A DNA stretch of 64,000 nt from Shewanella gelidii (lineage in GTDB: Bacteria; Pseudomonadota; Gammaproteobacteria; Enterobacterales; Shewanellaceae): contig NZ_BMPZ01000005.1 in assembly GCF_014647855.1 (NCBI RefSeq), forward strand, positions 62,001 to 126,000, written 5' to 3'. A model generated the notes under the pieces. That model was not told the origin of the DNA. It did no database searches and saw only the letters and a program-made list of their open reading frames with translations. This document shows, one piece after another, positions 57,558 through 64,000 of this stretch (the first letter of the stretch is position 1; every line of letters begins with the position of its first letter). The translations under genes were made by a program, and so were the position numbers.

Positions 57558-57782
57558 TTAGTAATTCATCTTTTCTGCGATGCTAGACTGGCCATGGCTT
57601 TCAATTACTTTCGCTATTTCATTTTGCTCTTGATGCCGCAAAGAAGATATCTCTGTGCAAATTTTATCTTGTACATCGAGAGGCATATGCATGTTTTCCA
57701 TGAACATTCTTATACTGAGCATATCTCCTTGATCAAACAATGAGGCGAGTTCTTGAGCTTCATATTCAACGAGTGTATTCAT
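57558..57782 (-). CDS. Small cytoplasmic protein, unknown function
   Basis: 74 residues, no membrane segment. Acidic and Met-rich in the middle (DMLSIRMFMENMHMPLDVQD), mostly helical by composition. AAGGAGGAAAC directly before the ATG is a near-perfect ribosome site, which supports it as a real gene. Not recognised. A palindrome-rich region lies upstream. Confidence 0.6.
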   Translation of the reverse strand: MNTLVEYEAQELASLFDQGDMLSIRMFMENMHMPLDVQDKICTEISSLRHQEQNEIAKVIESHGQSSIAEKMNY

Positions 57783-58095
57783 AGCGTTTCCTCCTTAATG
57801 TTTAATCAATAGCAGACTGGCAGCGACTCGTTAGATTTTTATCGTATGAGGAGGTAACTACGCCTTATATAAAAAGCCGAACTGAAAGTCTTTCAGTAAT
57901 TACTTTCAGTATTAGGCTCGAAAACACTGTTTTCGGTGACACAGCTCCGTTTGAGTGAAAGTTTTGTGTAATTTTGTGATCTGGATTGGTATTATGGCGC
58001 TGAAGTATTAGAACTTCTCGAAATTCAAATTGTAGTGCTTTGCCGTTGTCTTTATTGATTTCGCTGAAGTGTAACCTCAATCATTAGGAGCGATT
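57783..58095. promoter_or_regulatory. Divergent regulatory region with CTTTCAGT repeats
   Basis: Between two small genes on opposite strands. ACTGAAAG-T-CTTTCAGT (57881-57897) is a perfect palindrome with one central base, and CTTTCAGT occurs again at 57903-57910. TTATAT (57866-57871) could be part of a promoter. It resembles an operator cluster, but no regulator is known for it. Confidence 0.4.
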
Positions 58096-58194
58096 ATGGA
58101 AGTTCAAGAATACCAAGATGCGTACTATCAAGTAAAAGATGACGTTGCTGAATCTCTGCCATTTGAGGCAGAAGAAGAGGCCTGTATTGATTAA
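58096..58194 (+). CDS. Acidic 32-residue small protein with strong ribosome site
   Basis: Short ORF from ATG 58096 to TAA 58192-58194. TTAGGAG ends six bases before the ATG. The product starts MEVQEYQDAYYQVKDD and is strongly acidic (EAEEEACID at the end), with a single Cys near the C-terminus. Not recognised. It is followed after 30 bases by a long hairpin with a U-tract, so the transcript is short and self-contained. Confidence 0.5.
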   Translation: MEVQEYQDAYYQVKDDVAESLPFEAEEEACID

Positions 58195-58223
58195 GCCTAG
58201 AGCTTAACAAAGAATACAAAGTG

Positions 58224-58291
58224 GGCGGAACCAGTATTGTTAGGTGAACAGCTAAAATCTGTCGCTTAACGAAGGGAATTCCGCCTTTTTT
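58224..58291 (+). terminator. Long structured hairpin with U-tract after the 32-residue ORF
   Basis: Nested stems: GGCGGAA/TTCCGCC (58224-58230 and 58279-58285), then GTTAGG/CTTAAC, then ACAG/CTGT around a short loop, followed by six T. This is larger than a plain terminator and could be the 3' part of a small RNA. Confidence 0.65.
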
Positions 58292-58606
58292 ATGGGCGTA
58301 AATAACCGCTGTCATTGGCGGGATTGTCTAGGCTTAGACGTTAAAGCCGCTCCCTACATACACTTCCTTGGCGTACAGTCTAAATTGCAACATGCAACTC
58401 TATTGCTTTTCCAGTGTATCTATTATTTCTCTACCTTGAGTCGTGTTTGAGCCCGAGGCGTGCCTACTACTTTATCTATCCCCCTGTTTTGGTTACTTTT
58501 GTTGATAAATAGTCGCTGAAAGCAAGTTAACGCCAAATGTGATGGGCTGAACTGATGACAACCTAAGATCTATCTTATATCTAGTCTATTTTTAAGTTTG
58601 ATTTGC
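58292..58606. other. Gap before the MerR-methyltransferase gene
   Basis: About 315 bases, AT-rich. I see no gene, repeat or terminator in it; the promoter of the next gene begins at 58607. Confidence 0.4.
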
Positions 58607-58637
58607 TTGACCTGTCTACAACTTTATAGTTTAAGGT
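58607..58637 (+). promoter_or_regulatory. MerR-type promoter with 19-bp spacer
   Basis: TTGACC (58607-58612), 19-base spacer, TAAGGT (58632-58637). A 19-bp spacer, longer than the optimal 17, is the hallmark of promoters that MerR-family activators untwist. It lies 29 bases before a MerR-domain gene, so autoregulation is the natural inference. The dyad within the spacer is only partial. Confidence 0.5.
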
Positions 58638-58665
58638 AGCGCACTCTCAAAACCTTAGGTTGATA

Positions 58666-59835
58666 ATGTACAAAATTTCTGAGCTCGCACGAGCAGCTGG
58701 CCTATCGAGAACAACAATATTGTACTACGAAAAGATAAATCTCATTCGTGGTCAAAGGTTAGAGAATCGTTATCGTGTGTATAGCGATGATGATCTTCAA
58801 CGGTTGCGTCTCATACAACAATTGCAGGCGGGTGGATTGACCTTAAGTGAGTGTAAGAAATGTCTTGATGCAAAATTGGATCGGCAGCTATTGCAGCAAC
58901 GGCTAAACAAGTTAGATCAAGAAATTCGACAAAAACAGCAGTCTCGGCGTTTGCTCGCAGGGTTAATGGGAGAGGGGACGATGACAGATTGGCATGGTGA
59001 GCTAGGCAAGTTAGCTCCTGATGCTCATTTGGATTGGTTGAAACGTCAGGGTTTTAGTGAAAAAGAAGCGTTACGTTTGAGGTGGTTATCAAAAGATATG
59101 AATGAGCATGATTTATATATGGCTGACTTTATGAAAGTGTTTGAGCCGCTAGAGTACTGGGGACCTGGTAGTCCGAGTGATACACAAAAAGCTTTTGCTT
59201 TTGTACCAATATCCACAAAACATATTTTGGAGATCGGTTGTGGACAAGGACTTGCGACTCAAGTCCTGTTGACCATTAGTGACGCTGCTGTGACAGCGCT
59301 CGACAATGAGCAGCCAGCGCTCGATCGTTTAATGTGCAAACTCCAGCAACAAGGGTTATCAGACCGGGTACAGCCCGTTTGTGCAAGTATGACGTCTTTG
59401 ACATTTTTAGAGAAAAGTTATGATGTGATATGGGCAGAAGGCAGTGCTTACATTATGGGTGTCGAACAGGCACTACAAAAGTGGCGGTTAATATTATCAG
59501 ATGATGGTGTGCTGGTTTTTAGTGATATGGTTTGGCGTACGCAGACACCAAGCCCTAAGTCTCAAGCGCTATGGCTACATGATTATCCAGATATTCAAAC
59601 GGTCCCCACACGATTAGCGCAAATCAAGCAGGCAGGGTATGCAGTTGTTTCTCATTTTGCGCAAAGTGAACAAGCTTGGCGCAATTACTATGAGCCGTTG
59701 CAAGCTCGAGTCCACGCTTTAGCGGATGATATGCTCACCTCTCGTGCGATACAAGATATACAAAATGAAATCGATGTATGCACTGCCTTTAATCATGAGT
59801 TTGGCTATCATGTGTTTATTGTACAAAAGAAATAA
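58666..59835 (+). CDS. MerR-family regulator fused to a SAM-dependent methyltransferase domain
   Basis: 389 residues from the ATG at 58666 (TTAGG upstream; a TTG two codons earlier is less likely). N-terminal MerR winged HTH (residues 1-70: MYKISELARAAGLSRTTILY, then YRVYSDDDLQRLRLIQQLQAGG) and the usual coiled-coil dimer helix to ~100. The C-terminal ~220 residues are a class I methyltransferase: ILEIGCGQGLATQ at 187-199, VTALDNEQPAL, and YDVIWAEGSAY. Whether the domain senses SAM-like ligand or modifies a substrate is unknown. It stands alone on its transcript and is followed by a terminator. Confidence 0.82.
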   Translation: MYKISELARAAGLSRTTILYYEKINLIRGQRLENRYRVYSDDDLQRLRLIQQLQAGGLTLSECKKCLDAKLDRQLLQQRLNKLDQEIRQKQQSRRLLAGLMGEGTMTDWHGELGKLAPDAHLDWLKRQGFSEKEALRLRWLSKDMNEHDLYMADFMKVFEPLEYWGPGSPSDTQKAFAFVPISTKHILEIGCGQGLATQVLLTISDAAVTALDNEQPALDRLMCKLQQQGLSDRVQPVCASMTSLTFLEKSYDVIWAEGSAYIMGVEQALQKWRLILSDDGVLVFSDMVWRTQTPSPKSQALWLHDYPDIQTVPTRLAQIKQAGYAVVSHFAQSEQAWRNYYEPLQARVHALADDMLTSRAIQDIQNEIDVCTAFNHEFGYHVFIVQKK

Positions 59836-59869
59836 AAAGGCGGTGGGTTGAAACCTGACCGCCTTTATA
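59836..59869. terminator. Bidirectional terminator between the MerR-fusion and the lipoprotein gene
   Basis: AAAGGCGGT (59836-59844) and ACCGCCTTT (59858-59866) pair around GGGTTGAAACCTG. T-rich on both strands. Confidence 0.8.
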
Positions 59870-59900
59870 TTGTGGGGAGTTGTGAATATTGCTGTCTATG

Positions 59901-60344
59901 TTAGCCGTTCACTTTAAACTTCTCAGGAACTATCTCTACAATGACCCATTTTTTTTGTTTTTTATCTTTGATTAAACGAATGGTGCGGTCGTCCAACCAA
60001 TTCTGACCCCCTTTAAGTCCTTTCATTTTCACAACAACGGTGACGTCATCGGTGAACTTACGGAAGAAATCAATACTGATCTCTTCAATTTCCATCTCCA
60101 CTTGTGTCATTGACAGGTTGAGCATATGACGCTGAACGGAGCCGGCAATGTGATAGTGATCGAGTAGCTCTCTTAGATGGTTGTCCACAAAAGGCTTGGC
60201 TTTTTGTACATCGCGATCTACGTATATTGCAGTAAAGAATCCAAGGGTGACTTGCTCTGGACTGAGTTGGCCACTTTGCTCAGGATTAGATCCCCCACAA
60301 GCAGTCAGAAACAATATAAATAGGGGTAAAATGAATTTGTACAT
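59901..60344 (-). CDS. Small lipoprotein, unknown function
   Basis: 147 residues from the ATG at 60344; an upstream TTG (60353) adds only three residues. Signal peptide MYKFILPLFILFLTAC with lipobox LTAC (Cys16), so lipid-anchored. The rest looks like a compact alpha+beta domain (EQVTLGFFTAIYVDRDVQKAK; QVEMEIEEISIDFFRK; TVVVKMKGL; WVIVEIVPEKF), similar in pattern to NTF2-like or DUF4878-type folds. Function unknown. Confidence 0.7.
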   Translation of the reverse strand: MYKFILPLFILFLTACGGSNPEQSGQLSPEQVTLGFFTAIYVDRDVQKAKPFVDNHLRELLDHYHIAGSVQRHMLNLSMTQVEMEIEEISIDFFRKFTDDVTVVVKMKGLKGGQNWLDDRTIRLIKDKKQKKWVIVEIVPEKFKVNG

Positions 60345-60794
60345 AGATAGCAATCATGATTACGATAAAACAGCAGTATCTCGATAAATAACAGCCGACG
60401 CAAGATCAGCATGCTTTAGAAGGTGAGTTATTTACACTTTTAGGGAAATGTTTTAACGGCATCAACGCCATACCAAACCCAATACTGTATCTGCTCTTAT
60501 GAAGTGTGTAAGGTTAGCAAAATAGGATTCGACTTGATGCCGGTTTGCTGGGGTTATAGAAAAAACCTCAAGACTTAGATTGGTTGTAAATTAATCAGTT
60601 GCCCGTTGTTTTCTTGACACTTCGCCCTTGAAGGCGCATAGATAGGGGATTGCTTTGTAAATGTTATCCACAAATTCTGTGGACAAGTTTGTTGAAGACT
60701 ATTTTTGCAATGATTAACTCGTTGAATTTAGTCGAGTAAAACTGCTGTACAATTTTTAGCGTATGCAGTGTTTATCAATATAAATAAAGCACAA
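60345..60794. other. Non-coding region with paired DnaA-box-like sites
   Basis: About 450 bases with no convincing gene. It contains TTATCCACA (60664-60672, a perfect DnaA box) and, 5 bases on, TGTGGACAA (60678-60686, the inverted near-perfect box), which together also form a hairpin-capable inverted repeat. Two possible -10-like AT stretches lie in the pta-proximal part. Confidence 0.5.
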
Positions 60795-60830
60795 TAAAAA
60801 AGAGCCTGTCATTTGACAGGCTCTTTTTGT
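60795..60830 (-). terminator. Terminator of pta (bidirectional)
   Basis: AAAAAGAGCCTGTC and GACAGGCTCTTTTT pair almost without mismatch around ATTT. It lies just beyond the pta stop. Confidence 0.88.
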
Positions 60831-60851
60831 TATCCAATGTAGCGTGGCTGA

Positions 60852-62990
60852 TTAGCCTTGAGTCGCTTGGATTGCAGTCAATGCGATGGTGTAAACGATA
60901 TCGTCTACCAATGCACCACGTGACAAATCGTTCACTGGCTTGCGCATACCTTGAAGCATAGGACCAATACTGATGAGGTCCGCACTACGCTGTACCGCTT
61001 TGTAGGTTGTATTACCAGTGTTTAGGTCTGGGAATACAAATACAGTGGCTTTACCAGCAACAGGGCTGTTTGGTGCCTTAGAGCGTGCAACGTTTGGCAT
61101 AACCGCAGCGTCATACTGAAGAGGACCGTCAATCATTAGATCTGGACGCTTCTCTTGTGCTAAGCGTGTTGCTTCACGAACTTTATCAACATCAGAACCA
61201 ACACCTGAGCTACCAGTCGAGTAACTGATCATCGCAACGCGAGGGTCAATACCAAATGCAGCAGCAGAGTCTGCAGATTGAATCGCAATATCAGCAAGTT
61301 GTTCTGCGGTTGGGTCCGGGTTAATTGCACAGTCACCATATACAAGCACTTGATCCGGCATCAACATGAAGAAGATTGACGATACAAGGCTAGAGCCAGG
61401 AGAAGTTTTGATTAACTGTAGTGGCGGACGAATCGTTGCTGCAGTTGTGTTTACAGCACCAGAAACGATACCGTCAACTTCACCTTGAGAAAGCATCATT
61501 GTGCCTAGCACCATGTTGTCTTTCAATTGTGCTTTTGCAACGACTTCGGTCAAGCCTTTGTGGCGACGAAGCTCAAGCATTGGCTCGATGTAGCTGTCAC
61601 GAACAAGCTCTGGGTCAACAACCTTGACACCTTCACCTAAAGTTACACCTTGCTGCTCTGCAATACGAGTGATCTCATCTGGGTTACCCAGTAGCACACA
61701 GTTTGCAATGCCGCGCTCAGCACAGATAGCCGCAGCTTTAACTGTACGAGGCTCGTCACCTTCAGGTAGAACAACAGTCTTTTTCGCTGCACGTGCAAGC
61801 TCTGTAAGCTTGTAACGGAATGCTGGTGGAGATAGACGGTGCTCGCGTAAAGAGTTTTGTGTGACATTTTCGATCCAAGATTGGTCGATATGGCTTGCAA
61901 CGAACTCTTGTACTAATTCGATACGGACTGAATCATCTACAGGTACTTCATGGTCGAAGCGGTGGATGTTCAATGCAGTCTGCCAAGTATTCGTTTCAAT
62001 CAAGAATACAGGTAGGCCTGTTTCGAAAGCTTGTTCACAAAGCTTTAAGATTTCTGGCTCAAGCTCGTAGTTACCAGTGAGAAGTAGGGCACCAATTTTA
62101 GTACCGTTCATTGCAGCAAGACATGCAGCAACAACTACGTCAGGACGGTCGCCAGAAGTAACAAGTAGAGAGTCATTGATGAAATGCTCAAGAATGTTCG
62201 GCACGCTACGCGCACAGAATGTTACTTTTGATAAACGACGAGTATTCATTTCACCAGCGTTGATGATGCGTGCACGTAGGTGCTTCGCAAGATCAGATGC
62301 ACGAGGAGAAACAAGCTCTAGGTTATATGGTACACAACCTAAGATTGGCATTGCTGTATCAGTTGGCATTTCAAAAATGCTCGTTTCAGCAGTACGCCCC
62401 GTATCTTGATGATCAAATACTTCAGATAAATCTGGACGGGCACGGCCTTCACTGTCTACTGGTGCGCCAACTTTGTTGATCATTGCACCAATAAGACGCT
62501 TGTTAGATTTGCCACCCCAAGCGTTGTAAGCAATCTCTAGGCGATTTCTTAGACCTTCTTGGCCATCGTTACCTGGAGTTGCTACGAAGATAACGTCCGC
62601 ATCAAGCGCCTTAGCGATTGAGTGGTTGATGTCATCAACAAATGGGTGGTTGCGTGTTGGCACTAAACCTTCAACGATAAGCGTTTCAGTGTTTTCTGCG
62701 CGATCTGCTGCACGAGCAATGATTTGCTCCATAAGTACATCAGTTTGATCGCTACGAATAAGTGCTTCAGCGTGGCTCATTTCAAACGGCTCTAATGGAT
62801 TAACCGTTGGAGATTTGCTCAAAATCGTCGTAGAACGCTCAGGACCATGGTCATGAGGACGTTGCTGAGAAATAGGCTTGAAGAACTGCACTTTTACGCC
62901 GTGACGTTCTAGTGCGCGAACCATTCCTAGGCTCATTGACGTTAGGCCAACTCCTGTGCCCATAGGAATTAACATAATATTACGAGACAT
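60852..62990 (-). CDS. pta: Phosphate acetyltransferase Pta
   Basis: 712 residues, the long enteric/vibrio form. N-terminal P-loop-like domain ([21 protein letters not shown]; a DRTGG domain in the middle, [19 protein letters not shown]) and the C-terminal catalytic PTA domain ([53 protein letters not shown]). Interconverts acetyl-CoA and acetyl phosphate. AGAGG lies before the ATG. It follows ackA with a hairpin between them. Confidence 0.97.
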   Translation of the reverse strand: MSRNIMLIPMGTGVGLTSMSLGMVRALERHGVKVQFFKPISQQRPHDHGPERSTTILSKSPTVNPLEPFEMSHAEALIRSDQTDVLMEQIIARAADRAENTETLIVEGLVPTRNHPFVDDINHSIAKALDADVIFVATPGNDGQEGLRNRLEIAYNAWGGKSNKRLIGAMINKVGAPVDSEGRARPDLSEVFDHQDTGRTAETSIFEMPTDTAMPILGCVPYNLELVSPRASDLAKHLRARIINAGEMNTRRLSKVTFCARSVPNILEHFINDSLLVTSGDRPDVVVAACLAAMNGTKIGALLLTGNYELEPEILKLCEQAFETGLPVFLIETNTWQTALNIHRFDHEVPVDDSVRIELVQEFVASHIDQSWIENVTQNSLREHRLSPPAFRYKLTELARAAKKTVVLPEGDEPRTVKAAAICAERGIANCVLLGNPDEITRIAEQQGVTLGEGVKVVDPELVRDSYIEPMLELRRHKGLTEVVAKAQLKDNMVLGTMMLSQGEVDGIVSGAVNTTAATIRPPLQLIKTSPGSSLVSSIFFMLMPDQVLVYGDCAINPDPTAEQLADIAIQSADSAAAFGIDPRVAMISYSTGSSGVGSDVDKVREATRLAQEKRPDLMIDGPLQYDAAVMPNVARSKAPNSPVAGKATVFVFPDLNTGNTTYKAVQRSADLISIGPMLQGMRKPVNDLSRGALVDDIVYTIALTAIQATQG

Positions 62991-63045
62991 AAAAACCTCT
63001 TATATTCGAAGCTCTGTAACAGAGTTTCTAGCTAGAATGCTAAAT

Positions 63046-63073
63046 TAAAAAGCCGCCCGTTGATGAGCGGCTT
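63046..63073 (-). terminator. Hairpin with U-tract between ackA and pta
   Basis: On the minus strand AAGCCGC and GCGGCTT pair around a 10-base loop and are followed by TTTAATTT. It probably lowers, rather than stops, transcription from ackA into pta. Confidence 0.7.
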
Positions 63074-63080
63074 GAATCAT

Positions 63081-64000
63081 TTACGCGTTGATTAGCGTGA
63101 TTGAATCTTCAGCAATAACCCACTCTTCGTTTGTTGGGATAACCATAGCAACTGTACCTTCGTCGCTAGTGATTACGCCTTCAGCACCGAAGCGAGCAGC
63201 AGCGTTACGCTCTGCATCAACGTTGAAGTTGAAGATTTCAAGCAAGTTCAATACTTTTTCACGAACAAGCATAGAGTTCTCACCGATACCACCAGTGAAT
63301 ACTAGAGCGTCAAGACGACCGAGTGGTACAGTGTAAGAAGCAATGTATTTCGCTAAACGGTAGCAGAATACGTCGTGAGCTAGCATTGCGCCTTTGTGAC
63401 CTTCTGCAACAGCAGTTTCGATACCACGGCAGTCGTTAGTCAGTTCAGAAATACCTAGCAGACCACTTTGCTTGTTCATCATCGTGTCAACTTCAGCAAC
63501 AGTGTAACCAAGCTGAGTGACAAGGTGGTTTACGATAGATGCATCAACATCACCACAACGTGTACCCATAACAAGACCTTCAAGTGGTGTCATACCCATT
63601 GAAGTATCAACACTTTCACCGTTCTTCACTGCAGTAACAGAAGCACCGTTACCTAAGTGAGCAACGATAACGTTAGTTTCGTTAACTGGCTTGTCTAGAA
63701 CTTTAGCTGCTTCGCGGCTAACGAACAGGTGGCTAGTACCGTGCATGCCGTAGCGACGGATTGCGTTTTCGCGGTATAGCTTGTAAGGAAGCGCGTAGAT
63801 GTACGCTTTCTCAGGCATAGTTTGGTGGAATGCTGTGTCAAATACAGCAATTTGCGGTAAATCTGGGAAAGAAGCTTGCGCCGCACGAATACCGATAAGG
63901 TGAGCTGGGTTGTGAAGTGGCGCTAGAGAAGCACACTCTTCGATACCTGCTAGTACCGCGTCATCGATGATTACAGACTTAGTGAATTTCTCACCACCAT
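63081..64000 (-). CDS. ackA: Acetate kinase AckA (5' end outside window)
   Basis: The frame is open to the window edge ([18 protein letters not shown] and onward), so the visible ~306 residues lack the N-terminal ~90. The family blocks are clear: [19 protein letters not shown] (catalytic region), [40 protein letters not shown]. Makes acetate and ATP from acetyl phosphate; with pta it forms the overflow/acetate-use pathway. Confidence 0.97.
   Translation of the reverse strand, partial: GGEKFTKSVIIDDAVLAGIEECASLAPLHNPAHLIGIRAAQASFPDLPQIAVFDTAFHQTMPEKAYIYALPYKLYRENAIRRYGMHGTSHLFVSREAAKVLDKPVNETNVIVAHLGNGASVTAVKNGESVDTSMGMTPLEGLVMGTRCGDVDASIVNHLVTQLGYTVAEVDTMMNKQSGLLGISELTNDCRGIETAVAEGHKGAMLAHDVFCYRLAKYIASYTVPLGRLDALVFTGGIGENSMLVREKVLNLLEIFNFNVDAERNAAARFGAEGVITSDEGTVAMVIPTNEEWVIAEDSITLINA

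Noticed and set aside
58094..58315. 73-codon minus-strand frame opposite the 32-residue ORF
   Set aside because: It runs through the structured hairpin and U-tract; the plus-strand ORF has the strong ribosome site.

Overview
The window is about 64 kb of chromosome from a marine-type gammaproteobacterium, somewhere around the Vibrionales/Alteromonadales. The evidence is a HubP/FimV-type polar protein, a fused trpCF gene with a leader-peptide attenuator, a VolA/Pla-1-type surface lipase, and gammaproteobacterial gene orders: truA-folC-dedD-cvpA-purF, sdhCDAB-sucABCD opposite gltA, rnm-yciO-scpA-scpB-rluB beside trp, folX-yfcH, tesA opposite ybbA-ybbP, and ackA-pta. No species is claimed. Base composition looks low-to-mid 40s % GC by eye. 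I saw no rRNA, tRNA, CRISPR array or intact prophage.

Layout. 1-7.0 kb: 3' end of fimV/hubP, then truA, folC, dedD, cvpA and purF. 7.1-18.5 kb: the TCA-cycle block, with gltA on the minus strand facing away from sdhCDAB and sucABCD. 18.7-22.8 kb: an AEC-family permease, a SixA-like phosphatase and a long U32/RlhA-like protein. 22.8-30.6 kb: an accessory region with two decayed insertion sequences (IS110 and IS4/IS10 type), three small orphan genes, and a catabolic-looking cluster. That cluster holds two short-chain dehydrogenases, a TetR regulator, a haloalkane dehalogenase of the DhlA type and a small membrane protein. 30.6-37.6 kb: trpE-G-D-CF-B-A on the minus strand, led by an 18-residue peptide with three consecutive Trp codons and a classical attenuator. 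37.7-46.6 kb: rnm, yciO, scpA, scpB, rluB, yciK, a VolA-like lipase and sohB. 46.8-59.8 kb: a Cro/cupin regulator, an unusual transporter fused to a solute-binding domain, tesA against ybbA-ybbP, yfcH-folX, an AI-2E-family permease, an RlmI-like methyltransferase, small unknown genes and a MerR-methyltransferase fusion. 59.9-64 kb: a lipoprotein, then pta and ackA (cut by the window end).

How the parts work together. Most of the window is core metabolism: purine synthesis entry, folate, a nearly complete oxidative TCA branch from citrate synthase to succinate dehydrogenase, acetate overflow and tryptophan synthesis. The most interesting accessory piece is the dehalogenase/SDR cluster. Two promoters about 2.7 kb apart carry the same 16-bp imperfect palindrome placed exactly between -35 and -10. 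One drives the SDR pair and the other the dehalogenase. The divergent tetR gene between them is the obvious candidate repressor, so the set looks like a self-contained inducible regulon. Other points of note are the one-piece proton/dicarboxylate-type transporter with a fused periplasmic binding domain, the one-piece MerR regulator with a SAM-methyltransferase sensor/effector domain behind a 19-bp-spacer promoter, and a 32-residue acidic small ORF followed by a long structured hairpin ending in a U-tract.
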